From Planctomycetota bacterium (GTDB lineage Bacteria; Planctomycetota; Phycisphaerae; WQYP01): a stretch of 37,502 bases of DNA. Each line of letters begins with the position of its first letter. Within the stretch, counting starts at the first letter, position 1. Of the stretch, positions 15,681-24,600 are shown in pieces. Below the pieces are notes generated by a model, which ran no database searches, was not told where the DNA came from, and saw nothing but the letters and a program-made list of their open reading frames with translations. The position numbers and the translations under genes were made by a program. The DNA is taken from NCBI GenBank assembly GCA_021810145.1, contig JAJZJL010000036.1, positions 1-37,502 of the forward strand, read 5' to 3'.

Positions 15681-17855
15681 ATGGCCAGTTCACAATCAGC
15701 ATGGGGTATCGATGTCGGCACGACGGCGATTAAAGCTATTAAGCTGCGCCGCGAGAACGACAAGGTATTTCTTGAAGCCATGGAGGTTATTGAGCACGGA
15801 CATTTTTTAAGCGAGCCGGACGTGGATCGGCGGGAAGTTGTCCGTGAAAGTTTGGCGCGATTTCTCGAACGCTATTCGCTGCATGGTGAACAGGTGTTTA
15901 TCGGAGCTCCGGGGGCGACGAGCTTTTCGCGCTTCGTCAAGCTGCCGCCGGTTGAACCTCGCAAGATTCCGGAAATTGTCCGCTTTGAAGCGATCCAACA
16001 GATTCCATTTCCATTGGATCAAGTTAATTGGGATTATCACAGCTTTCGAAATTCTGACAGCCCGGATGTTGAAATCGGCATTTTTGCCATTAAGACCGAT
16101 TTGGTCGGTGCCATCCTCGCTGATTTTCAATCATTGGGCATCACTGTTCATGGACTGCAACTGGCGCCTCTGGCCGTATACAACGCAGTGGTTCATGAAG
16201 GCAAAGGATTGGATAAAGGGACGATCTTCCTGGATATCGGGGCCGACCATACAGATATGATTGTGGTCGATCAGGGAAGATTGTGGCTGCGCAACATCAA
16301 TCTGGGTGGCAACAGTTTCACCGAATCACTGGCGAAAAGTTTCCGCTTTGCGTTTAAAAAGGCGGAATCTCTGAAAAAGACCGCGGCTACCAGCAAATAC
16401 GCCCGGCAGATATTTCAGGCAATGCGGCCGACATTTGCGGATGTTGTCGCGGAGATCCAGCGGTCCATCGGTTACTACAACAGTTCTCATCGGGAAAGCC
16501 GGGTGGAACAGATAATCGGCATGGGCAATCCATTCCGTCTCTCTAATCTGCAGAAATACCTCCAGCAATATCTGGGTATGGAAGTAGCTCGGCTTGATGG
16601 TTTTACCAAAATTGAAATTGATGACGCCAAGATGGCTGCGGGGTTAAGCGATCAGGCCCTCGGTATGACGGCTGCTTATGGTTTGGCGCTTCAGGGCGTC
16701 GGTCTGGCAACCATTAATACAAACCTGCTGCCGGTTGAAATCGCGCGGCAAATGATATGGCGTAAAAAGTATCCGTGGTTTGCTGCAACGGCGGCTTTGT
16801 TTGTCCTGGGTGCTGCGGCATCGGCGGCACGTTATTCTATGGATTCGTCCGCATACGACTCCAGCGTTAATACGCCCGAAGTGCAGCAGGCCAAAACGCA
16901 CATTCTTGCCGAATCTTCGTTGCGGAGCCAATACACCTCCATCAGCAATACTTACCAGTCCAATGTTTCCAAAATTAATTATTACCTGGATTTGGGAAAA
17001 AAGCGGGAAATCTGGCCGCAAATTATTGGTACTCTATATGAATCGCTGCCTCAGGCCATGAGCAAAAAGCCGGCTGATCTAAAAGATCCCGATTCATGGA
17101 AAATTGTGCTCCAGTCCGTCACATCCACGTATGAAACGGTGCTGTCGGATCAGGTTGCCTCCACGAACGGTCAGTCCGCGGAACCGACCGCGCCGAGGAG
17201 AACTGCTGGTACTGCGGCAACGACTCCGACTGGCGGTGGATTCCAACTGGTGGTCAGTGGTTATACGCCATATCAAAATTGGGGCAAAATTCTACAAGAA
17301 TTCCAGGATCGGCTTGAAAAATTTGCCGGCCCGGCGGCCAAAAAGAGTTTCACGATCAAAATCGTCAAAGGTTCTCTGGCCACCTCCCGGATTGGCGATT
17401 TGATGGGTGGCGGGGGCGGCGGTGCTAATTCCGGTGGCATTGGATTTATACCATGGGGATCGGTCCTTGGTCCCTTCTCCGGCGTATTTCTTCCAGCATT
17501 TTTACCAAAGACAACGACCACCGCACCGGCCAATGGCCAGAATCAGAATGTCATTCCACAAAACAATATGCCGGGGTTTCCCGGCGGAATGCCCCAAGGG
17601 GGATTCAGGCCTCCCGGTGCATTCGGTGGCGGCCCTCCCGGTGGATTTGGTCCTCCGGGCGGATTTGGACCTCCCGGAGGGTTTGGGCCTCCCGGTGGAT
17701 TTTCTCCGGGCGGGATGCCCCCGTCTGGCGGTGCCAACTTCAGTTTCAGCAACCAGGGTGCTGGAGCGATCCAGGGAGCGATTGATCCCAATACCAAGGC
17801 GTCTCTGAACGATGCGACCGCGTTTCAGATGATTGTCAATGTTTATGTCCATTAA
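15681..17855 (+). CDS. pilM: PilM-PilN fusion protein of the pilus/secretion platform
   Basis: The start at 15681 has a perfect GGAGG five nt upstream. The first ~340 of 724 residues are an actin-like PilM domain (GIDVGTTAIKAIKL, VFIGAPGATSFSRF, FLDIGADHTDMIVV, NINLGGNSFTESLA, EIQRSIGYYNSS). Directly after it comes TNLLPVEIARQ (348-358), which matches the N-terminal INLLP peptide by which PilN binds PilM. A membrane segment (about 366-386), a helical stretch, REIWPQIIGTLYESLPQ and a GFQLVVSGYTPYQNWGKILQEF domain like the PilN ferredoxin-like fold follow. Residues about 651-675 are a PPGGFG tandem repeat, and a short tail ends the protein. PilM is cytoplasmic and PilN spans the inner membrane, so the fusion keeps the usual topology. 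First gene of the operon, 130 bp before the next. Confidence 0.9.
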   Translation: MASSQSAWGIDVGTTAIKAIKLRRENDKVFLEAMEVIEHGHFLSEPDVDRREVVRESLARFLERYSLHGEQVFIGAPGATSFSRFVKLPPVEPRKIPEIVRFEAIQQIPFPLDQVNWDYHSFRNSDSPDVEIGIFAIKTDLVGAILADFQSLGITVHGLQLAPLAVYNAVVHEGKGLDKGTIFLDIGADHTDMIVVDQGRLWLRNINLGGNSFTESLAKSFRFAFKKAESLKKTAATSKYARQIFQAMRPTFADVVAEIQRSIGYYNSSHRESRVEQIIGMGNPFRLSNLQKYLQQYLGMEVARLDGFTKIEIDDAKMAAGLSDQALGMTAAYGLALQGVGLATINTNLLPVEIARQMIWRKKYPWFAATAALFVLGAAASAARYSMDSSAYDSSVNTPEVQQAKTHILAESSLRSQYTSISNTYQSNVSKINYYLDLGKKREIWPQIIGTLYESLPQAMSKKPADLKDPDSWKIVLQSVTSTYETVLSDQVASTNGQSAEPTAPRRTAGTAATTPTGGGFQLVVSGYTPYQNWGKILQEFQDRLEKFAGPAAKKSFTIKIVKGSLATSRIGDLMGGGGGGANSGGIGFIPWGSVLGPFSGVFLPAFLPKTTTTAPANGQNQNVIPQNNMPGFPGGMPQGGFRPPGAFGGGPPGGFGPPGGFGPPGGFGPPGGFSPGGMPPSGGANFSFSNQGAGAIQGAIDPNTKASLNDATAFQMIVNVYVH
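17633..17703 (+). repeat. PPGGFG-coding tandem repeat (first gene)
   Basis: 18-nt units coding for Pro-Pro-Gly-Gly-Phe-Gly, four in a row. Third codon positions differ between units (ccc/ccg, ggt/ggc/gga), so the amino-acid pattern is better kept than the DNA. Confidence 0.9.
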
Positions 17856-17985
17856 GGACGTAATGCGGTAGGGCCGCTGTCGGGCTGTGTGATGGACTGA
17901 CGGAAGCGGCTTTTGAATGTATGCCAATAACACGAGCTGGATGAAATCCGAAACCTCGGATTGATTCAACTGGCTGGAGGTTTGG

Positions 17986-19473
17986 ATGAAATTTATCAAG
18001 GCCAATCTGATACCGATTATCTGCGGCATTGTGATTTTGGCGTCGATCGTGGTGTTGTTCTATCCCTTGAGTTCCATGGGGGCCAAACTTCGCAGTAAAA
18101 TGACCGCCGCGTTGTCTCAGGCGCAGGTCGCACAGAGTTTGCGCACCACTTCTCTGCATATTCCCGGTCATAAGCGATACAGCGGGCCTGTCACACCACC
18201 GATTATTGCGGCGCGGTTGAAAGTTCAGAAATACATTGAGTCCCAATCTGAATCAGTGAAACAGGAATATATTACACTTAACGCCTGGGGGCGGGTGGAA
18301 TTTACTCCGCAGGGCCAGATTGCCAAGGACCCGCGGCATCATGAAATTCCCCTTCTGGCGGGGATGCCAATGGCGGGAATGCTTCCGAATCCGCCGCGAT
18401 TTTTGACCACGCGGCGAGCCTTTCGGCGGCAGTATCGACGGCTCTTTATGAACAATCCTCAGAACCGTTTCTGTTTTCTGACGCGCATGGATGCCGGAAT
18501 GCCGCCCAGTACGCGGCATATCACCAATCTTGTCGATGCGCGTCTGAAACAGATGCAGGACGCCATGCCGCAAGGGTTTCAGAGCAGCAACTCGGCCAGC
18601 ACCTCCGAACAGAAGAAAATCCAGGATTCCATTATTCGTCGGCAGGTATTTCTCGCAGCTTCAAAATGCAAAGTTTATGCCGATCGGGCCAGTTTTCAGG
18701 AACGTAATTTTGTGTTGAGCCGGCACCTTCCGACGGCATCTCAAATTTATGAAGCATTTGTTGATTCATGGATACAAAACGATATTGTCAACGCGATCAG
18801 AGCCATGGACCAAAGCAGTCCCAACGTCAGTCTGTCGCCGTTGAAACGATTGATTCATATTACCATCGGAACCGATGCGCCAACTGCCCTGACTGGCCAG
18901 ACACAATCACAACAAAGCGGAACCGGACCTACTATGGTGCCGGATGGCGGACTGTTTCTCGGTGCGCTTCCGGCTACATCGTCTAATGCAGTGGGTCCTC
19001 CGGGTGGATATCCGGGCGGTCCGCCAGGCATGCCACCGGGAGGCTTCGGCCCTCCGGGTGGGTTTGGACCTCCCGGCGGTTTTGGGCCGCCGGGAATGTC
19101 AACCGGTGCCCCCTCAACAGGTGCGACAAAAGGTGCCACAACGGGTGCCATATTGACCAATCATTTCAGCAATGACAAGCATCAGATCACACTTGTAGCC
19201 ATAAGTGTTGTGGTGCAGGCGGACCGTATCAATGACTTTATCAATCAACTGTACCGCCAGAATAATGGTTACACAGTGCTGCAGATGAATCTAACAACCG
19301 TTGATCCGATTAATGCCATAACCAATGGTTATGTATACGGTAAAGTTCCCGTGGTTCGTGCGGATATTCTGATGGAAGCACTGTTTTGCACACCATGGAA
19401 TGAGCCATTGATGCCCCCGGCATATCGTGCTCGATTGAGCTTGCTGAAGACGACGCCGGCGGCGCAACCTTGA
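17986..19473 (+). CDS. PilO-like inner-membrane platform protein
   Basis: GGAGG lies five nt before the ATG. The 495-residue protein has one N-terminal membrane segment (ANLIPIICGIVILASIVVLFYPL), then a helical periplasmic region, a Lys/Arg-rich middle part, a PPGGFG repeat (about 337-371) and a C-terminal domain (about 395-480) with HQITLVAISVVVQADRINDFINQLY and GYTVLQMNLTTVDP. The last domain has the strand-helix-strand pattern of the ferredoxin-like fold of PilO/GspM. With the PilM-N fusion before it and a secretin two genes later, PilO is the most economical reading. Sequence similarity to classical PilO is too weak to see by eye. Confidence 0.7.
   Translation: MKFIKANLIPIICGIVILASIVVLFYPLSSMGAKLRSKMTAALSQAQVAQSLRTTSLHIPGHKRYSGPVTPPIIAARLKVQKYIESQSESVKQEYITLNAWGRVEFTPQGQIAKDPRHHEIPLLAGMPMAGMLPNPPRFLTTRRAFRRQYRRLFMNNPQNRFCFLTRMDAGMPPSTRHITNLVDARLKQMQDAMPQGFQSSNSASTSEQKKIQDSIIRRQVFLAASKCKVYADRASFQERNFVLSRHLPTASQIYEAFVDSWIQNDIVNAIRAMDQSSPNVSLSPLKRLIHITIGTDAPTALTGQTQSQQSGTGPTMVPDGGLFLGALPATSSNAVGPPGGYPGGPPGMPPGGFGPPGGFGPPGGFGPPGMSTGAPSTGATKGATTGAILTNHFSNDKHQITLVAISVVVQADRINDFINQLYRQNNGYTVLQMNLTTVDPINAITNGYVYGKVPVVRADILMEALFCTPWNEPLMPPAYRARLSLLKTTPAAQP
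18996..19098 (+). repeat. PPGGFG-coding tandem repeat (second gene)
   Basis: Same Pro-Gly-Phe motif as in the preceding and following genes, with PGGYPGGPPGMPPGGFG at its start and three PPGGFG-type units. Codon usage varies between units. Confidence 0.9.
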
Positions 19474-19510
19474 GTTACCATAACTTCAGAACGGAAATTG
19501 GTGATCGACC

Positions 19511-21412
19511 ATGAAGAATATTAATCCCATAGAGCGCCATGTCGAAAAGCTCGTTCTTGGAATCGGCGTACTTTTTGCGGGCTGGCTGGTTTACAAAAAT
19601 TTTGCGCATGATCCCAATCAGGTCCAGTCGCCTGTTCAGCCGGGTTCAATGGTGGCCCCCGCCGATGTCGGTTCGGTTATCACGTCGCAGGTGCGATCTC
19701 TGGAATTGGCTATTCAGCAGCAGAAAAATCGACCGATCAACATTGGTCAATTGCCCGATTACGTCAAAAAGCTGGTTGATAAGCAAACCAGCCCCTTGCC
19801 GCCAACGCTTGTAGCTGTATCAAAGGTTCCATTTGCCCCTTATAACACTGCCCTGGCGTTAACCTCGAGCCAGCGCGGCCATGGCCTGATATTTATGACG
19901 GCGTCGGCGCCGGCGTTACCTGCACCTGAAGCCAGTCAATCGCAGGCCGTGGTCTATCTGCCACCAACTTCCGATACGACCGGAACCGCGAATCAACGGG
20001 CGGGCTATATTCCCCGCACCCGTACTTCAAATTACATGACGCAATTTGAAAATGCCAACAATGGTGCCAGCACTCTGCCAACCAAGGGAATGTTCTGGGT
20101 AACGCTGAAAACCCAATTCCCAATGGACAAGTGGCTGGCCAGCTTGTCCGCCAAGGGACAAAAGCTCACCGCCAACGAGTCCGCACTGCCAGCGCCTTAT
20201 CATATTACTGCGTTCTACCGTGTTGAGGTCCGGCGACAACGGCTTTTGGCAAATGGACGTTGGTCCGCGTGGAAGCGCATTTCAGGCTTGAATTTGAATC
20301 CATTGCCCAGGCTCAATTTTCGCGATATGAGTTATGGCCAACGTTCGACGTTGCTCGGGCAATTAAATGGTATTGTTTCCGAAATTTTAGATCCTGTATT
20401 TTATGACACGCAGGAAGTTCAGCGTCGCGCAATTGCACCAGCCCCCAATGCTCAGCGCCCGCATCCTTCGATGCCTCCGACCAATATTGGCCCTCCGGGA
20501 GGGTTTGGTCCTCCGGGAGGCTTTGGACCTCCCGGTGGATTTGGCGGCGGCCCTCCGGGCGGATTTGGCCCTCCGGGCGGTATGCCAACGCCGCGGCCGC
20601 AAGTGCATCAACAGCAACAGCCTGCAACCCCCGCGTTGTCTCCATTTCAGGTGCATGCCCGGCAGTCGCAACAGGTTCAGTTGCCGCCGCTGGTGTTGCC
20701 GGGACAAACCTTGCCAAGCAGCGGCAATGTGCCGGGTATGCCAAACCAGTTCCCCGGTGGCTTTGCTCCTCCGGGCGCTACCGGCGCAACGACCACTGCC
20801 CCTGCGGGCCCCGCCAGCCTCACGGACATGACCAATGTTCCAGTGCGATTCTATGACACGCATGTGACTCCCGGTGATACCTATCGTTATGAAATTCGGG
20901 TGGTAATGTACAATCCGGTGTTTGATTTCCCCAACCGCCTGGACAAGCCCGCCTTGCGCCATCAGCAGTGGTTGCGATCTCCGTGGAGCTTGCCAAGCCC
21001 ATCCTTGCGTGTGAACAGCGATTTGTATTTCTTCATCTCCAGTGCTCAGGTTTCGCGTGGTTCGGTTACCTTTCAGCTCTTTAAATGGGTGCGTGGTCAA
21101 TGGCTCGAAGGCAGCCAGACCGTTCGCCTGGGTGAACCGATCGGTGATAAGGAATCTATTTCGGTCATTACCAGCAGTGGGACCCTGGCACCGAAAATTG
21201 TAGACTTCCATACGGGCTATAGTCTGGTGGACGCCGTCCGGCAACCGTCGAACCAAAGTATTAACGTCATTCTGGATGGGCCGGACAATAAATTGCATCT
21301 GCGAAATTCGCTGTGGGATTCGACCGACCCGCAACTGCAGAAACTCAATAATTTAAGTAATGAAATTGGAGCGCCACCGCCTGCGGCAACCGGGCAAAAT
21401 GGCAATCCGTGA
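19511..21412 (+). CDS. Third pil-operon membrane protein, function unknown
   Basis: GGTGA lies seven nt before the ATG. The 633-residue protein begins with a short cytoplasmic stretch (NINPIERHVEKL) and one membrane segment (VLGIGVLFAGWLVYKNF). A large periplasmic part follows. It includes a region with FYRVEVRRQRLLANGRWSAWKRI (about 235-260), a PPGGFG repeat (about 326-358), a Gln/Pro-rich linker and a C-terminal beta domain that begins VPVRFYDTHVTPGDTYRYEIRVVMYNP, which resembles a fibronectin type III or similar beta-sandwich. I see no PilP in the operon, and this protein may fill that place between platform and secretin, but there is no sequence proof. It ends 281 bp before the secretin start. 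Confidence 0.8.
   Translation: MKNINPIERHVEKLVLGIGVLFAGWLVYKNFAHDPNQVQSPVQPGSMVAPADVGSVITSQVRSLELAIQQQKNRPINIGQLPDYVKKLVDKQTSPLPPTLVAVSKVPFAPYNTALALTSSQRGHGLIFMTASAPALPAPEASQSQAVVYLPPTSDTTGTANQRAGYIPRTRTSNYMTQFENANNGASTLPTKGMFWVTLKTQFPMDKWLASLSAKGQKLTANESALPAPYHITAFYRVEVRRQRLLANGRWSAWKRISGLNLNPLPRLNFRDMSYGQRSTLLGQLNGIVSEILDPVFYDTQEVQRRAIAPAPNAQRPHPSMPPTNIGPPGGFGPPGGFGPPGGFGGGPPGGFGPPGGMPTPRPQVHQQQQPATPALSPFQVHARQSQQVQLPPLVLPGQTLPSSGNVPGMPNQFPGGFAPPGATGATTTAPAGPASLTDMTNVPVRFYDTHVTPGDTYRYEIRVVMYNPVFDFPNRLDKPALRHQQWLRSPWSLPSPSLRVNSDLYFFISSAQVSRGSVTFQLFKWVRGQWLEGSQTVRLGEPIGDKESISVITSSGTLAPKIVDFHTGYSLVDAVRQPSNQSINVILDGPDNKLHLRNSLWDSTDPQLQKLNNLSNEIGAPPPAATGQNGNP
20488..20583 (+). repeat. PPGGFG-coding tandem repeat (third gene)
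   Basis: Five PPGGFG-type units, interrupted by an extra Gly-Gly. A further isolated PGGFAPPG lies near 20755-20780. Third codon positions vary. Confidence 0.9.
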
Positions 21413-21693
21413 TGATGAAGTTTCTCGGGAGCGGAAGACTTTCGGTGAATAAAAATGGGATTGTAGTTGCAAGCTGGCAAAATCGGTTTTAGGATACGCG
21501 TGTTTATCGGCGGGTTGTCGAACGAAACACTTTGGCAAAACAAGGGTATAGAAGACATGTAGATGTTTTTTATAAGCTCAAGAGGTTGGCGGACGGTTGG
21601 TGCCGAACGCTATTTGGTTTGAAGTCTGATCGGGATCGGTACACGGTAACAAGCTGATTCCACAGTTAATGTCCGGATGTAGGAGTAGTAGCC

Positions 21694-24600
21694 TTGAATA
21701 CCCAGAAGCGTTCAAAAATTCTTGCTGTTGGTGTCGCGGGAGCGTTGCTGGCGGGTGCAAGCCTTCCATTGCTTCCCTTTGCCATTGCTCACGCGGAAGC
21801 TCAGTCGTCATCTTCGACGACCCTGCTGGATCGCGGAACGCAACTCATCAGTCAGCATGAGTATCAGACCGCCAAGCAGGTGTTGCTGTCCATTGATCCA
21901 TCCACGCTTAGCGCGGCGGATCAGACGCGCCTCGCATCGCTGCTGCAAAAGGCGGATGCCGGTATTGCCGGCATGTCAATGGATTTGACCGTGTACCACA
22001 ACGCTACCGCGTCATTGCAGGACGGACATTACGCGCACGCTGCCAAACTTTTCGCATACCTCATTAAGAGTCCGGATGTTTCACCGGAGCTGAAAAGCGA
22101 AGCTGCGGATAACCTGGCGCTCACGCGCGCCAAACAACAACAATTGGTCCCCCAGATGAAATCCCTGTTGCAGGACGCCATTCACTCTTATCAGGCCGGC
22201 AACTTTGACGCGGCCGAAATGGATCTCAATAAGATTCAGGTTTCGGGAGCTGATCTCGGTGATCAGGCTGATCAAGTTTCGCACTACCAGTACCTGATCG
22301 CTCAAAAACGTGTTCAGCAGGTACGTGAACTTGAAGCGGCCCAACAGGCCAAGGTTGCTTCCGCCGCAAGTTCCCCCGCAAGCTCCGCCGAACAGAAAGC
22401 CGCCGCTGAGAAGAAATTGCTCGCCCAGCAACAGGCTCAGGAAGCTCAAAGAGCCGCAGCCACTCAGGCGGCCGAAAACTTGAAGAATCAACAGGCCGCC
22501 AAAGAAGCGGCCGCGGCAAAACTCGCGGCTCAGCAGAAGGAAGCTCAACAGAAGCTGATGGCCCAGGAAGCTGCGGCCCGAAAACTTGCTGAGGAAAAAC
22601 AAGCCCAGCAGGCCAAGCAGGCCGCCGCGGAAAAACTGGCGGAACAACAGAAACTCGAAGCAGCGAAAGCCGCTGCCGCGCACAAATTAGCGGAAGAGAA
22701 AATGCAGGCTCAGCAGGCGGCCGCGGAAAAAGCCGCTGCGGCTAAATTGGCGCAGCAGCAGCAAATGGCGCAACAGCAACTCCTTGCACAGCAGCAAACT
22801 CAGGAACAGCAGGCGGAACAGGCGCGACAAGCTGCAGCCGCAGCCGCCGCACAACAGGCCGCGGCCATGCAGGCTCAAGCGGCCGCTACTCAAAAGGCGG
22901 CCATGGAGGCACAGCAGCCAAAACCGGTCGCAACAGCCGAGGCAGCTACTGTTGCAAACTCGGTAAAGGCGTCTCCCGCCCCGGCCACAGCTGCAACTTC
23001 CACCCATAACACCACGCCCGCTCCTGCTCCCGCACCGGTCATGGTTATGTCGCCAACGACAACAACATCGCCCGCTAAGGCCGCTGCTGCCACCATGCCG
23101 GCGACACCGGTTGCCGCGGTTGCCAAGCCATCCCTGGCGGAAATTGAGCGCGAACGTGCCGCCGCCCTGGTTGTGAAAGCTGATAATGATCTGCGCAATG
23201 CGGATTATCAGCAGGCTGTTGCATTGTATAACGATGCCTTGGCTCTTGATCCCAAAAATGAAGCCGCGGCGATGGGACTTCGCAATGCGCAGAAACTGGC
23301 GTTGGGGCAATCGCCCGGTTTGCTCTCGCAGCAAATTTACGATCAGGCCATTCAGGCTCAGCGTGCCCAGGTTCTTTTCGATAATGATTTGCAGCTTTCA
23401 AACAAAGCAATGGAAGCCGGTAAATATCCCCAGGCTGTGGATCATGCCAATGATGGCTTGGCCACCATTGAGGCCGCGCGTGGCATTCTGACAGCCGGTG
23501 ATTACAACCAAATGAAGGCTCGGGCTCAACAACAGCTTGCCATAATCGAGCGGCAACAAGCTCAAGCGCAGGCCATATCTCAGGCTAAACGGGCTCAGGA
23601 AGTAACGCAGAGCCAAATGCAGATTGAACATCAGCTCGCGGTGCGTCGCCAGCAACAGATCAATCAATTGATGGGACAGGCACGCGAATATTTCAAACAA
23701 ATGCAATATCAGCAGGCGCTGGACACCCTTAATCAGGTCATCGCCATTGATCCGCAGAACAATACCGCATTGTTTATGCAGGAAATGGTTTCCGATCAGA
23801 TTCAGTACAATGAATGGAACAAATATCACAAGCTCCGGTCGGAAGCCGAACAGGCTCAGGAAGTCAAGGGGCAGGAATATATGATTCCCTACCCCAACCT
23901 GGAAATTTATCCGCAGGATTGGCCGGAACTCAGCCGGATGCGCGAGGCCGAACAGCATAATTCTGAATCCCCTGCGGATAAAGAAGCCCGGTTGGCTTTG
24001 GCCCGGAACGTGTCCAAAATTGTCGTTAACAATCAGCCGTTCTCGGATGTTGTCCGGTTGCTGCGGCAGCAGACCGGTGCCAATATTGTTGTAAACTGGA
24101 ACGCGTTGAATAACGCCGGTGTGCAACGAAACACGCCGATCAGTTTGACCTTACGCGGCGTGCCTTTTGAAAAGGTTCTCTCGCTGGTTCTGCAGCAGGC
24201 GCAGGGCAACGGTGGTACACAATTGGGTTACAGTATCAGTGGTGGCGTATTAACCATTTCCACCAATGATCAATTGGCTCAACAGAAAACCACACGCGTA
24301 TTTGATATTCAGGACTTGCTGGTGCAGGCCCCGAATTTCACCGCTCCGTCATTTAATCTTCAGAATCAGAGCAATAGCAGTGGCGTGCAGGTCAGCAGCG
24401 GCAGTTCCGGCGGTGGCGGCGGAGCAGGAAGCTCAAACCTGTTTTCCGGTGGCGGCGGCGGTGGTGCCGGCGGCCAGCAGCAAGTCGGCAAGACTCGCGC
24501 TCAGATGGTTACGGAGATTACCCAGCTAATTGAAAACACGGTCGCCCGAAATTCATGGATTGATAACGGGGGAACCGTTGGCTCAATTCGCGAAATTAAT

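Noticed and set aside
20387-21334. 315-codon frame opposite the third pil gene
   Set aside because: Arg/His-rich reverse reading of a gene with a membrane segment, ribosome site and operon context.
22081-23334. Long frames opposite the secretin gene (200 and 215 codons)
   Set aside because: They are the reverse reading of the Ala/Gln-rich low-complexity segment and consist of Leu/Arg/Gly/Cys runs.
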